DNA of 64,000 bases from NCBI RefSeq assembly GCF_038595065.1, contig NZ_CP152003.1, forward strand, positions 2,460,001 to 2,524,000. The letters run 5' to 3'. The position numbers were made by a program, and so were the translations under genes. This DNA comes from Sutcliffiella sp. FSL R7-0096. GTDB taxonomy: Bacteria > Bacillota > Bacilli > Bacillales > Bacillaceae_I. The notes beneath the pieces were generated by a model that was not told the origin of the DNA, searched no databases, and was given only the letters and a program-made list of their open reading frames with translations. Shown piece by piece: positions 27,601-36,436 of the stretch. How positions within the stretch are numbered: the stretch's first letter is position 1; each line of letters opens with the position of its first letter.

Positions 27601-27701
27601 TTCTGAATATCTGGAAACTTAAGGGAATCTATCATTGCTTTCTTCTTCTGGATTAGTTGTACTCATTAATAATTATTTCTTTAACCTGTAGAAATAATTT
27701 A

Positions 27702-27795
27702 ATACCTAATACCAATTTCTAAAATATGTTATTCCCTCTCTGTTTTAACCAAAAAAAGCACTGATCCTTGTTCCTGGATAGCGCCCAATACTTGA
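27702..27795. repeat. Dispersed palindromic repeat, long form, left part decayed
   Basis: AATACCAATT is kept, the middle is rearranged, the hairpin AGCACTGATCC / GGATAGCGCCC is intact, tail ATACTTGAA. It lies 3' of the 27977 gene and upstream of the germination operon. Confidence 0.75.
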
Positions 27796-27976
27796 ATATA
27801 ATAATGTGATCTTTCAATTAAAGGATAACCAACGTTTACTGATGATCAACACAGCCAGCTCCTATTGCCTCGATGATTATTTTTTCATAGTCTATTATTT
27901 ATTCATTCCGTATTATGATGTGACTGCCCCAAAAGCTCCCTTAGTTCAAAAGTGTATGAAATGAAATGGGATAACA

Positions 27977-28402
27977 CTATTCCCACTCATAACCACCATC
28001 AACCAGTTCGACTTTTTCTGGTATTATTTCTTGAAGACATTCTATTTTTGAAAAATATTCATTATTTGAGAAGGCAGTAATATAATCACCATCATGGCCA
28101 ACCCAAAACACAGTAGAATTCTCAGTAAAAGTTACAATTGGCGTGTTGGCTACCCACTTTAATTTAACAAGTCTGGTTCGGTTCTTTTTAGTCCTTTTTA
28201 CAGGATAAGGTGACTCATATTCCCTTTCCTCAAATCTGAATACATCTTGTTTTAAGGCCCATAATGATAAGTTCAACATACTGCCATTCCCGTGCAAATA
28301 AGGATAATATTCTTTAAATTGCTGAGGGCTGCGGATAATTGCCTTTACAAAGAACGTGTCTTTACGACTGCCCTTTATATAATTGAACTCTATATTCTGC
28401 AT
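27977..28402 (-). CDS. Hypothetical protein, 141 residues
   Basis: Starts MQNIEFNYIKGSRKDTFFVK and ends VELVDGGYEWE; mixed alpha/beta, no membrane segment or signal peptide. Nothing in it is diagnostic of a family I know. The Shine-Dalgarno is weak. It occupies one unit between two repeat copies. Confidence 0.55.
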   Translation of the reverse strand: MQNIEFNYIKGSRKDTFFVKAIIRSPQQFKEYYPYLHGNGSMLNLSLWALKQDVFRFEEREYESPYPVKRTKKNRTRLVKLKWVANTPIVTFTENSTVFWVGHDGDYITAFSNNEYFSKIECLQEIIPEKVELVDGGYEWE

Positions 28403-28525
28403 TATAAACAGTTGTTGTACTCTGCTTGTTGAGAATCAAAATTTGAAAACTAGATTTCAAATCTCTACCCCCACTTTATATATTTTTATAACTATACGTT
28501 TTTAGAAAACAAAAGTTATGTTATT

Positions 28526-28645
28526 CCTGCCCGTTTGTTTAATTCCAATTAAATAATCTAAAAATCCCTTCAATAATATATTTTTTTGGCCATTATAAAA
28601 ACGAGCGCTAATCCCGTTATAGGAACGTGCCCGTTTAATAAAAGA
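28526..28645. repeat. Dispersed palindromic repeat, long form with left collapsed site
   Basis: Starts with the small site CCTGCCCGTTTGTTTAATTC, continues CAATTAAATAATCTAAAAAT, TTTTTTGGCCATTATAAAAA, hairpin CGAGCGCTAATCCC / GGAACGTGCCCG. It runs right up to the stop of the hydrolase gene at 28647. Confidence 0.8.
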
Positions 28646-28646
28646 A

Positions 28647-29240
28647 TCAGTTATTTTTGAAGAAGTGTAATGTTTCTCTAAATGTATTTTTAGCTAATTC
28701 TTCATTGTATTTAGAAGAATATGGATCAGTAAATCCGTGTTCACCATAAGCTATATGTACATTTATATTTGGTTTATCTAAAGTTGAAGCTAATTCATCT
28801 ACATTAAATGATTTTTCCACATTCGGAAAAAATAGTAACACCGGACATTTTGGGTATATATTTACATAGTCCCTAATACGTGAACCATAGAATCCAACAA
28901 TACCATCAACACATTCTTCTTCACTACACAACCACGCAACCGTTGCCCCTACACTAAATCCAATGATAAATATTTTTGAATACCCATTTTGATTATCTAA
29001 TAATATATTTTTCACTTTATATAATCCGTTTGCGAAACCTACATTATCCATAAAGTTTTGATAAGCCTTTACCTCTTGAGAATAATCAAAGGATTTTTCT
29101 TGTTCTAATAGATTTGGACAAATAACATCAAAATTTTGTTCTATCAGTAATTCACATAAATCAACCATATGTTGGTTAATTCCATATATTTCGTGAACGA
29201 CAATAATTAATTTATCCGATTTTTTGTTTGTTTTAAGCAC
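28647..29240 (-). CDS. Dienelactone-hydrolase-family protein
   Basis: 197 residues, alpha/beta hydrolase: IIVVHEIYGINQHMVDLCEL (the DLH-type HE-x-x-G motif near residue 15), nucleophile elbow GFSVGATVAW (about 94), Asp/His region NVHIAYGEHGFTDPYS with the catalytic His. The elbow has Ser where classical dienelactone hydrolase has Cys. Probably a cytoplasmic esterase. Start GTG behind GGGGAATAGG. Confidence 0.8.
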   Translation of the reverse strand: MLKTNKKSDKLIIVVHEIYGINQHMVDLCELLIEQNFDVICPNLLEQEKSFDYSQEVKAYQNFMDNVGFANGLYKVKNILLDNQNGYSKIFIIGFSVGATVAWLCSEEECVDGIVGFYGSRIRDYVNIYPKCPVLLFFPNVEKSFNVDELASTLDKPNINVHIAYGEHGFTDPYSSKYNEELAKNTFRETLHFFKNN

Positions 29241-29324
29241 CCTATTCCCCTCTTATTGTAAAGAATTATATCAATTCTACCTGCCCCGCTAATTAGTTCG
29301 ATGTCATATCCTTCCCCTACTCAG

Positions 29325-29390
29325 AACTGGCCGTTATCATAAAGAAAGACACTTTCCTTAATTTTAGAAATGCGCCTGATTGTGGAGTAA
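29325..29390. repeat. Dispersed repeat, short TTCTTNAAGAA-type variant
   Basis: AGAACTGGCCGTTATCATAA, then ACACTTTCCTTAATTTTAGAA ending in TGCGCC and the tail TGATTGTGGAGTAA. The left stem is degenerate. Lies 3' of the GrpB-like gene. Confidence 0.6.
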
Positions 29391-29480
29391 GCTCAAGTTA
29401 TATCAAAACAAAACAATTATGTATCGATGGAAAATTTGAAACTTATCTTAAAGGATCAACGCAATTAATTTTGTTCATGA

Positions 29481-30026
29481 TTACAATTTAAGCACCGAAT
29501 TAATAAATTGTGTTTTAGCTTTAGTGTAAAACTCACGATCATTACTAAATTCTTTCACTAATTTTTTTTTAAGGATAGCATATTCATTAAGAAGACGCCG
29601 ATTAGATTGTAATCGGTCTCGAAACAGTAGATGCTTATCCCACCGTTCATCCCCCTCAAGCAATAGGTGTAGATGTACTTCTCGTTTGTTGTTAGTTACT
29701 TTCACAAAAAACCTTTGCCACGGGCGTTGATCTAAATCAGGATGCACGTAATGCCAATTGTAATCAACCAACAATGAAGCTATGTCTTCTACCATTTCGA
29801 ATGAATCAATCTGGGCCATTAAATCGATGATTGGTTTCGATGGTAAATTCGGAATAGATGTACTTCCATAATGTTGAATTTTAGTTATACCTGAAGGAGA
29901 AAGAATATCTAGAAGTAATGCTTTTTCATGCTCACCTTTTTTGATCCATCTTGGATTCGGTTCAACAATGTCTATTGTCTCGGTAGCCCAAACTGGCCAT
30001 GTGTTCTTATTATGAATATTTTCCAT
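29481..30026 (-). CDS. GrpB family (UPF0157) protein
   Basis: About 181 residues with the family pattern: IDIVEPNPRWIKKGEHEKAL, IQHYGSTSIPNLPSKPIIDL and the late HLHLLLEGDERWDKHLLFRD. The GSTS...KPIIDL core is that of a nucleotidyltransferase fold. GrpB-like proteins have no settled reaction. A TTG frame start at 30041 lies before GAGGGTGAG; the ATG at 30026 is preferred. Confidence 0.85.
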   Translation of the reverse strand: MENIHNKNTWPVWATETIDIVEPNPRWIKKGEHEKALLLDILSPSGITKIQHYGSTSIPNLPSKPIIDLMAQIDSFEMVEDIASLLVDYNWHYVHPDLDQRPWQRFFVKVTNNKREVHLHLLLEGDERWDKHLLFRDRLQSNRRLLNEYAILKKKLVKEFSNDREFYTKAKTQFINSVLKL

Positions 30027-30154
30027 CTTACTCACCCTCAAACTGTTTATATTTAATCATTTGCTAAAATTGTTTTACCTTATGTGACCAGGGTAGTAAA
30101 ACAACTTAAGTAATCTACTTTTTACTTTATTCTCCATTCATACCTTTTCTCCTT

Positions 30155-30216
30155 CCCCACAATGGGCATAAATAAAAGAGCGCCATTCTTGTAGAATCGC
30201 GCCCGATTACGGAAGA
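30155..30216. repeat. Dispersed palindromic repeat, short form
   Basis: CACAATGGGCATAAATAAAA, hairpin GAGCGCCATTCT / AGAATCGCGCCC, tail GATTACGGAAGAT. The stem sequence changed on both sides (CCATTCT/AGAATCG) while staying complementary. Confidence 0.8.
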
Positions 30217-30231
30217 TGTAATAATAACTCA

Positions 30232-30480
30232 TCATATCCAACTTATGCTAACTTCATCATCATGACAAATTTCAACTACATATCTTAGCGAAGGACAATA
30301 AATCCATTGGTCTAGACCCATACCAATAACATCCTCAATACAATCCAGTATTGTAAATATAGTAGTCTTTACAATTGGGTAATTATATATCCCACGAAAA
30401 AGGACGCGAAAAATACAATATAGGCCATTACTCAAACTTTTATATATCCAATATAGCTCATTTTGGACATAATGAAACAA
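30232..30480 (-). CDS. Possible small protein, second gene of a two-gene unit
   Basis: 82 residues starting at TTG 10 bases after GGGAGG, whose bases lie in the end of the upstream gene (stop at 30486-30488). Rich in aromatic and Ile/Val residues; ends ICHDDEVSISWI. Not recognised; could be a degraded remnant. Confidence 0.4.
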   Translation of the reverse strand: MFHYVQNELYWIYKSLSNGLYCIFRVLFRGIYNYPIVKTTIFTILDCIEDVIGMGLDQWIYCPSLRYVVEICHDDEVSISWI

Positions 30481-30485
30481 TTAAA

Positions 30486-31076
30486 CTAATCCTCCCAATA
30501 AAAAATAGCATCCATTACTAAATACTCTCTAGGTTCACGAAAGATTGTTGGAATTTTTGTTTGAAAAGACAAAGGTTGATTCATTTTTTCAGCTTTTAAT
30601 AGTTCATAATCAAACTCTTTTAAGGCTTGTTTCAACTTCTCTGCAATTGTTTGGAATTTCTCGCTCAAATCTACTAGATTTGGACCACCAAGTAAAGAAC
30701 CATATGCCCCACCAACTACTTCGTTAGTTTCGATATGTATTGTTTTATACCTTTCATCTTCGCCCAATATGGCTACAGGTGCTAAACGACAAATATCAAT
30801 AATTATCCCATCTATCTTTATCTCTCGACGACCATACTTCTCTTCAACGACTATAACATCTTCTTTTCGGTAACAAAAAAATTCAACAAAAGAGGCGTAT
30901 CCACTGCCAAAATGATTCCACTCTGCTTCACATACTAAATTAGGAATACGGTTTATTCGATGAAATAACCGTCGTATATGACCTTCAATTTCTTGCTCAT
31001 TAATTGTATCATAGGGGAACTTTTTCCCAACGATTTTCCCTTCAATTAAGTCTTGTAATTGTTCATTAGAGAACAT
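30486..31076 (-). CDS. Hypothetical protein, about 196 residues
   Basis: From ATG at 31076: MFSNEQLQDLIEGKIVGKKF, a central WNHFGSGYASFVEFFCYRKE and a final YLVMDAIFYWED. The frame is open to 31133, but those codons lie in the repeat at 31102-31166, so the internal ATG (GGAG about 14 bases upstream) is more likely. No family recognised. Confidence 0.55.
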   Translation of the reverse strand: MFSNEQLQDLIEGKIVGKKFPYDTINEQEIEGHIRRLFHRINRIPNLVCEAEWNHFGSGYASFVEFFCYRKEDVIVVEEKYGRREIKIDGIIIDICRLAPVAILGEDERYKTIHIETNEVVGGAYGSLLGGPNLVDLSEKFQTIAEKLKQALKEFDYELLKAEKMNQPLSFQTKIPTIFREPREYLVMDAIFYWED

Positions 31077-31101
31077 ACATGAAACACCACTCCGTTTTTC
31101 T

Positions 31102-31166
31102 CCACTATGGCCCGATTCACAACGAAAGAGCACATTTCCTACTCCTGAATTACGCCCGATAGTTTA
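31102..31166. repeat. Dispersed repeat, diverged short form
   Basis: CTATGGCCCGATTCACAACG, AAAGAGCACATTTCCTACTC, CTGAATTACGCCCGATAG. GGCC, the A-G-A-G-C left arm and the ACGCCCGAT right arm are kept, but the stem is poorly paired. Sits directly before the stop of the methyltransferase gene at 31171. Confidence 0.6.
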
Positions 31167-31170
31167 ATAA

Positions 31171-31734
31171 CTACCGCTTAAATGCATCTAAGATTAATGA
31201 TGGGAAAACAGGCTTTTCCCCTTGATTTCGTGGATCATACTTTTTTGAACGAAAAATAACACCATCGGCTCCATTCCACTCATTATAATGGAATTTACCC
31301 TGTTCATCACAATATTCAAGTAAATTAATCTCGAATCCAGCAGTTTCAAACATTTGCTTTAAAGTTTTATAATTGTGTACTATTTTATGACTTGCAGCGG
31401 GATGGTCTTTAGGTCCTGGTCCACCAATTTTAACGATATTTTGATATGAATCATCTTGAAAATATGCATCAGGAACTGCACAACGAATATATCCTTTTGG
31501 CTTAAGATACTTATAACACATCTTTGCAGCTTCTATACCTTCTTCATAAGTAAGGTGCTCCCAAACGTGTTCTGCCAAAATAGCTGTAATCGAATTAATA
31601 TCGAATCTGTCATTCCAAGTATCTCTATCTAGTAAATTGAGTTCTTTCTCCTGTGTATGTATCCAATCTGGATTGTTATTATATTCCCCTGCACCAATCA
31701 CTAACTTAATGTCTTTTTGTTTTATGGCCAACAA
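31171..31734 (-). CDS. SAM-dependent methyltransferase-like protein
   Basis: 187 residues. It starts near VIGAGEYNNNPDWIHTQEKE and has ITAILAEHVWEHLTYEEGIE (the 'EHVWEHL' segment of this methyltransferase type), then YLKPKGYIRCAVPDAYFQDD. No canonical GxGxG is present beyond VIGAGEY; target unknown. Start codon is TTG/TTG behind GGGAG and uncertain by one codon. Confidence 0.7.
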   Translation of the reverse strand: MLAIKQKDIKLVIGAGEYNNNPDWIHTQEKELNLLDRDTWNDRFDINSITAILAEHVWEHLTYEEGIEAAKMCYKYLKPKGYIRCAVPDAYFQDDSYQNIVKIGGPGPKDHPAASHKIVHNYKTLKQMFETAGFEINLLEYCDEQGKFHYNEWNGADGVIFRSKKYDPRNQGEKPVFPSLILDAFKR

Positions 31735-31787
31735 CTCCCACCTCTTAATTCCCTATTTATTTCTATATTTCTCTTTAGATTATTCAA

Positions 31788-32503
31788 TTATTTTATGCCA
31801 TGAAAAATAATAGACTTGTTTTCTACAGTTGCTTGTTTAAACTCCCAATCCCCATAAACTTGTATTTCTGAGAATCCTACTTGTTGTAATGATTTATAAA
31901 ATTCTTCTTGTGTTCGAAATTTCAATTGCATTTTTTCTTGAACTATTACTTCATTTGTACGTGGATTTTTAACAGTTTCATAAAAGGTGTAAACATCTTC
32001 TATAAACCCCTCATATTCCGTCCAAATCTCAAGTGGTTCGCCACTTACCTGATTCGTTGCAACATCAGGAGTCTTATCTATTTCCCATTTTTCCCACTCT
32101 TTTGCTAATGGGTTACGTGAATCAAAAATAAAAGATCCTCCTGGTTTTAAGGCTCGATAAACATCTGATATGACATGCTGCCAACTTTTATCCGTAAGAA
32201 ATACTTGAGCAACATTCGCTGTCATAGTAACGGCATCATATGTACTGGTTTGTAAATATGAGCTATCTCCGACTATCCAACTCACATCGCCTGGATACTC
32301 TTTATTTTTCGCATGTACAATAGCTTCTTCATTCGGATCAATAGCTGAAATATGATAGTTTGCTTTCGCAAAATGAGATGTCAATCTTCCTGTTCCACAG
32401 CCCAGATCTGCAATTTTTTTACATTTAACTTTTTTAAAAGTGCTAAAAAGAACTCATCATCTTTACCCCAGCGATTAATCTGGTCATATACAAGAGGAAT
32501 CAT
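31788..32503 (-). pseudogene. Class I methyltransferase, frameshifted in an A7 run
   Basis: The N-terminal part from ATG 32503 reads MIPLVYDQINRWGKDDEFFL...NVKK; the next codons only make sense with one extra A: KIADLGCGTGRLTSHFAKAN (SAM motif I), then VDAIDP-type motif ISAIDPNEE and a normal C-terminus to YGDWEFKQATVENKSIIFHG. The break is at the plus-strand T7 32414-32420. The rest (198 codons from 32384) is open. Either a real frameshift, a slippage site or a sequencing error. Confidence 0.75.
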
Positions 32504-32624
32504 AAATACCTACTTTCTATTCATACTTATATATTTTTTATCTTTACCAGTACCTGTACATCGGATTACTTTTCATCTAACTAGCTTTTTGCTGAATAAG
32601 GAATAGTCTCGGTATCCTGAGCTA

Positions 32625-32740
32625 TCCCTTAATTCCAATTATTTCATAATCTAAAAATTTCTACAATATATAATTCTTCCTCTTTCTAACAGAAACAGCG
32701 CTATTCCTTTGTTGTTCCAGGATTGCGCCCTTTTCTTGAA
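32625..32740. repeat. Dispersed palindromic repeat, long form
   Basis: TTAATTCCAATTATTTCATA, ATCTAAAAATTTCTACAATA, hairpin CAGCGCTATTCC / GGATTGCGCCC, tail TTTTCTTGAATAA. Lies between two divergent genes. Confidence 0.8.
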
Positions 32741-32835
32741 TAAAATATACATAATAATATTGAATTAAATAGAGGAAATGAATGAGTTTTTTAGAACTTA
32801 TTATAGATAGGAAAGAGAAAAGGAGTAAATGAGAA

Positions 32836-33792
32836 GTGAGTAATCAAATAATCCCATCGTTAATTGCTTTTGTAGTTGTTTCAATTTTATCTCCACTATT
32901 AATTGCTGTTTTGAGAAAACTTAGGTTCATTCAACCGATAAGAAAAGAACTTCCTTCAGATCATCAGTTAAAAAAAGGCACTCCGTTAATGTTTGGAATT
33001 ATTCTTTTTGTAGGAATTATCGTATCAATTCTTTTTTCACCTACTCCATTAATGTATTTCTTGTCCATTACCTACATTCTTTTTAGTTTTATTGGGTTTT
33101 TGGATGATTTTTGGAAAGCTTCTCGTCAAGATCCAGGAGGGGTATCAGGTAAGACCAAACTTATTCTTCAATTTATTTTTACTGGCATTTTGCTTTTTTA
33201 CGTGATCAACGAACTAGGCGTAGACACCAGCATTAATATTTTAAAAAATATTTCCTTGGATCTTCCAATGGTGTTATATGTCATTGTCATTACCTTATTT
33301 GTCGTAGGTTCTGCAAATGCCATAAATTTTACGGATGGATTAGACGGTCTTTTAGGAGTTGTTGCAATCCCTACATACTTTTTCTTTTTTATGGTCTCAG
33401 ACAGATCAGAGGTGCAAATTTTTTGTTTAATTATGATTGGATGTTTACTCGGATTTCTTATTTATAATATATATCCTGCAAAAGCTTTTATGGGGGATAC
33501 TGGATCATTAGCTATAGGTGGATCGCTTTCATTTCTTGCTGTTCTTGAGAAAGTTGAAATTTTAATCCCCATTTTATTCTTTATATATTTTGCTGAACAA
33601 CTTTCGGTTATTTTACAAGTTTCCTCATTTAAACTTACTCATAAGCGTATTTTCAGAATGACACCGATTCATTATCACTTTGGCTTAAAATATGGGTGGT
33701 CCGAAACTACAATTGTCACGGTTTTTGGATTTATTTCTTGGTTTTGTGCTTTTATCTGTTTAGCTTATTGGAGATTTCTTCTAAATCCATAA
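32836..33792 (+). CDS. MraY-like phospho-N-acetylmuramoyl-pentapeptide transferase paralogue
   Basis: 318 residues, about ten membrane helices, with the MraY signature residues: FIGFLDDFWK (DDD region), GSANAINFTDGLDGLLG, AKAFMGDTGSLAIGG and MTPIHYHFGLKYGWSE. MraY moves phospho-MurNAc-pentapeptide to undecaprenyl phosphate (lipid I). The housekeeping mraY sits in the dcw cluster, so this is a probable extra copy, perhaps for altered wall or spore peptidoglycan, or resistance to MraY inhibitors. Start GTG with AAAAGGAG upstream. It is against the main gene direction. Confidence 0.85.
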   Translation: MSNQIIPSLIAFVVVSILSPLLIAVLRKLRFIQPIRKELPSDHQLKKGTPLMFGIILFVGIIVSILFSPTPLMYFLSITYILFSFIGFLDDFWKASRQDPGGVSGKTKLILQFIFTGILLFYVINELGVDTSINILKNISLDLPMVLYVIVITLFVVGSANAINFTDGLDGLLGVVAIPTYFFFFMVSDRSEVQIFCLIMIGCLLGFLIYNIYPAKAFMGDTGSLAIGGSLSFLAVLEKVEILIPILFFIYFAEQLSVILQVSSFKLTHKRIFRMTPIHYHFGLKYGWSETTIVTVFGFISWFCAFICLAYWRFLLNP

Positions 33793-33940
33793 ATAAAGTT
33801 ATAATCATTCCAATGAATATTAGAGGTAACCAGGCAATGCACAACGCTAAGAAAAAATACCAAGGTCGAAAATCTGCCACTGCAAAAATTGATGTACTAA
33901 TCAATACCCCGATAATTACATAAATGAAGATGATCTCCAT
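33752..33940 (-). CDS. Small membrane protein, tail-to-tail with the mraY paralogue
   Basis: 62 residues from ATG 33940: MEIIFIYVIIGVLISTSIFA then WYFFLALCIAWLPLIFIGMI, two membrane helices. AAGGAG lies about 12 bases upstream. Its last 41 bases overlap the 3' end of the plus-strand mraY-like gene, so the transcripts would be antisense. Confidence 0.5.
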   Translation of the reverse strand: MEIIFIYVIIGVLISTSIFAVADFRPWYFFLALCIAWLPLIFIGMIITLFMDLEEISNKLNR

Positions 33941-34027
33941 TTTGTCATCGAACTCCTTTTTAATATTATAAAAAGGTGCACTTGTAGGGGTGCTACATTT
34001 AGGCATAATATTAAGATATTTTATGTT

Positions 34028-34056
34028 AAAACGATCTTCGACTTGAAGATCGTTTT
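34028..34056. terminator. Perfect 12-bp inverted repeat
   Basis: AAAACGATCTTC-5-GAAGATCGTTTT. Symmetrical with A/T ends, so it can act on both strands: end of the mraY-like transcript or start-side boundary of the small minus-strand gene. Confidence 0.6.
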
Positions 34057-34130
34057 AAGTAGGAACTTCACATACATAGCAACCTGGTATTCAAATACAA
34101 AATTAGATAAATTTCTTTGATCCTTCAAAT

Positions 34131-34185
34131 ATATGGCCCTATACAAAAAGAGAGCCCTTCTTCAAGAAATGCGCCCTATTGTGGA
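34131..34185. repeat. Dispersed repeat, short TTCTTCAAGAA-type variant
   Basis: ATATATGGCCCTATACAAAA, hairpin GAGAGCCCTTCTTCAAGAAATG with right arm CGCCC, tail TATTGTGGAATTAT. Lies 3' of the GNAT gene at 34265. Confidence 0.7.
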
Positions 34186-34264
34186 ATTATCCATGTCGTT
34201 GAAACGGGTTCACACTTATGAACATTAGAAGTCCGTTTGTAGGAAAGATTTATTCTCCACTAAA

Positions 34265-34771
34265 TTAACTGAGGCTTTTATAATAGAAAATAGTTGCATC
34301 TAATTTGCCACTCGCAGATATTCCATAATTAGGAATCCTTCCAGCCTGAATGTAACCTAATGAAGTAGAAGGGTCTCCTTCTCTTGTATCTAGAACCAAT
34401 AACGACATACCATCCATCTTTGCCTTTTCTTCAATCTTTTGCATTAGTATACGTCCAATACCATTACGTCGATAATTAGGGTGTGTCATTAATTTTGCGA
34501 TTTCGGCTCTATGACCACCGTTTTGCTTGGTGCATAATTGTAATTGTACACACCCTGCAATTTGATTATTTATTTTTGCGACGAATAGAATTACTTCAGG
34601 TCTTAATGCGCTTTCCCAATATTTTGTAGCCTCTGAAAGTTTCAATGGTGGTAAAAAGCCAATTGACGCACCATCTTCTACTGTATGTATCAAAAGTTCT
34701 GAAAGCTCATCAATATGTTCTCCAATTGATTTTACTTGTTCGATTTTTACATCATTAACCAACAAAATCAC
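34265..34771 (-). CDS. GNAT family N-acetyltransferase
   Basis: About 165 residues. IAKLMTHPNYRRNGIGRILM is the acetyl-CoA loop (R-x-x-G-I-G/A) and LLVLDTREGDPSTSLGYIQA the following strand and helix. Start is uncertain: GTG at 34771 touches the Shine-Dalgarno GAGGTG, a TTG 9 bases later fits better. Possible small-molecule modification or resistance enzyme. Confidence 0.82.
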   Translation of the reverse strand: MILLVNDVKIEQVKSIGEHIDELSELLIHTVEDGASIGFLPPLKLSEATKYWESALRPEVILFVAKINNQIAGCVQLQLCTKQNGGHRAEIAKLMTHPNYRRNGIGRILMQKIEEKAKMDGMSLLVLDTREGDPSTSLGYIQAGRIPNYGISASGKLDATIFYYKSLS

Positions 34772-34885
34772 CTCATTTAGTATCTACTTCTTCATTTAAC
34801 AGGAAAACTGTTGTCTCACAACAACAATGTTAGATATTATTACAAGCGTTATTTTGTACATTACTTCCCGTTTACTCAATTAGCC

Positions 34886-34960
34886 TTATTCAATTAAATG
34901 GCCATAGAATGAAAAATAGGCGCTGATCCTTGTTCTAGGATTGCGCCCAATTGCCGAAGA
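34886..34960. repeat. Dispersed palindromic repeat, short form
   Basis: TTCAATTAAATGGCCATAGA, hairpin TAGGCGCTGATCC / GGATTGCGCCCA, tail ATTGCCGAAGAC. Preceded by CAATTAGCCTTA, which recurs next to the copy at 57995. Confidence 0.82.
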
Positions 34961-35013
34961 CTCGATTTCAAGATACTATACATTTCTTCAACTATAGCTA
35001 CTAAATAATTGAG

Positions 35014-35520
35014 TTAAAATGTTAATAACTTTGACATATAATACTCATCATAAGAGGTTCCATCTATCTTAAGAGAATTTCTTTTTGTACCTTCTATTTC
35101 AAATCCACTCTTTATATATAGAGCTACACCTGCTTCATTGTTAGTAACCGCTGTGAGTTCCAAGCGTGATATGTGGTGACTTTTCGCCCACTCATCAACA
35201 CGTTTAAATAAAGCAGTTCCAACCCCTTGTCCTCTGTATTGTTCTAAAATTCCTACAACAATGTAAGCTGAGTGTTTAGTTCTTTTTACACTTCCGCCAA
35301 TAGCAATCAAATAACCTATTAGATTTCCTTCTTGTTCTGCCACAAAGATTGTTGAATTGTTTTGCTGTCCAAGACGTTCTAAATGTTTTCGTTGCTGTTC
35401 AGGAGTAGTTTTTTTCTTTCTCCAGCTTCCATTAGCATAAAATTTGATTTTGCTTCTACTTCCTTAATGAGATTTATCAAATTCTCTGCATCCTCAATTT
35501 CTATCTCTCTAATTAACATA
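35014..35520 (-). pseudogene. GNAT acetyltransferase, frameshifted in an A7 run
   Basis: From ATG 35520: MLIREIEIEDAENLINLIKE...EAGERKK; then one extra A is needed to continue TTPEQQRKHLERLGQQNNST and on into the intact part (VVGILEQYRGQGVGTALFKR, the acetyl-CoA loop). The break is the plus-strand T7 at 35409-35415. The 109 codons from 35343 remain open but lack the first strands of the fold. Same kind of lesion as at 32414 and 51403. Confidence 0.75.
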
Positions 35521-35534
35521 AAATACCCCTTCCC

Positions 35535-35668
35535 CTTTTCATCAATTCTTACTTTTATTTAATACCAATTATTTCATAATCTTAAAATCCCTACAATAAG
35601 CTATTTATCATTTTGGCCCATATAAAGACGAGCGCTGATCCTTGAGGATCGCGCTTTTAAAAGGAAGA
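35535..35668. repeat. Dispersed palindromic repeat, long form (left end of duplicated unit B, copy 1)
   Basis: TTTAATACCAATTATTTCAT, CCTACAATAAGCTATTTATC, ATTTTGGCCCATATAAAGAC, hairpin GAGCGCTGATCC-TTGA-GGATCGCGCTT. Almost identical to 54239-54372; identity with that copy begins at 35535. Confidence 0.88.
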
Positions 35669-35772
35669 CTTGATATCAAGATATTTCTCTTTGTTGCGAA
35701 TTGACCTTATGCTAGTATCTACAATTGCTACAACTGAAATCGGTAAGTATACGATGAATTAAAAATTTTCTT

Positions 35773-36330
35773 TTAACGATTTATTGCTTCGATATCTTGA
35801 ACAAGTTCAGGCAGATCATCTTGAAATAAATGCCCGTAGTTCTCGAAGATCCTTGCCTTCGCGTGTGGAAGTTTATAGGCATAGTGTTCAAAATGAGAAA
35901 AAGGTACTACTTCATCATTTCGACTATGATATAGATAGATTTGTGAGATTTGAGGTAGTCTTGTAGCAAATTTATCGGAGAGTTCAAATTCTTTAAATAG
36001 CCACTCTTTATCCAGGCCCCAGTACGGCGATCCCATCAAAAACAAACCAGAGATGGTTAAATTACAATTTCCTTCTGAGAGATACTTTAGGAGGACAGAT
36101 CCACCTAGTGAATGGCCGATTAAAATAACGGAACCATTTAACTCAGAAAGTTTCTCTTTTAATACGTTCTCCCATAAATCATAACTCGGGTTTTCAGGAT
36201 CTGGCATGGCAGGGGAGGAAAAACTGTAATCCGAACTGATCGATTTTTGTAAGTAGGCGATTAGTTGGCTACTTCCCTGTTTCCCTTCCTGGGGTCCTGC
36301 GCTGTGAATAAACATTACTTCCTTTTTCAA
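35773..36330 (-). CDS. RBBP9-like alpha/beta hydrolase, copy 1
   Basis: About 185 residues from a TTG start (LKKEVMFIHSAGPQ) seven bases after AGGGAGG; the upstream ATG at 36372 lies before that Shine-Dalgarno. Features: HSAGPQEGKQGSSQ oxyanion region, nucleophile GHSLGGSVLL, Asp in HSRNDEVVPFSHFE, His in ENYGHLFQDD. Family: RBBP9/YdeN serine hydrolases. The copy at 54476-55033 differs by about two residues. Confidence 0.85.
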   Translation of the reverse strand: MKKEVMFIHSAGPQEGKQGSSQLIAYLQKSISSDYSFSSPAMPDPENPSYDLWENVLKEKLSELNGSVILIGHSLGGSVLLKYLSEGNCNLTISGLFLMGSPYWGLDKEWLFKEFELSDKFATRLPQISQIYLYHSRNDEVVPFSHFEHYAYKLPHAKARIFENYGHLFQDDLPELVQDIEAINR

Positions 36331-36370
36331 ATAATAACCTCCCTCTATAAAAATCTTTTTGGTTATATTC

Positions 36371-36412
36371 AATTAAAGCTCTAGTTTGCGGAAGAACTCG
36401 CAAACTGCTACT
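36371..36412. repeat. Minimal repeat site at right end of duplicated unit B, copy 1
   Basis: AATTAAAGCTC | TAGTTTGCGGAAGAACTC: the left part is shared with the other copy of the unit up to 36381, the right part is a repeat-type tail (GTTTGCGGAAG). AGTTTGCG / CGCAAACT also pair. Confidence 0.6.
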
Positions 36413-36436
36413 TTTACTCCTGCGTTAACGTGTTCA

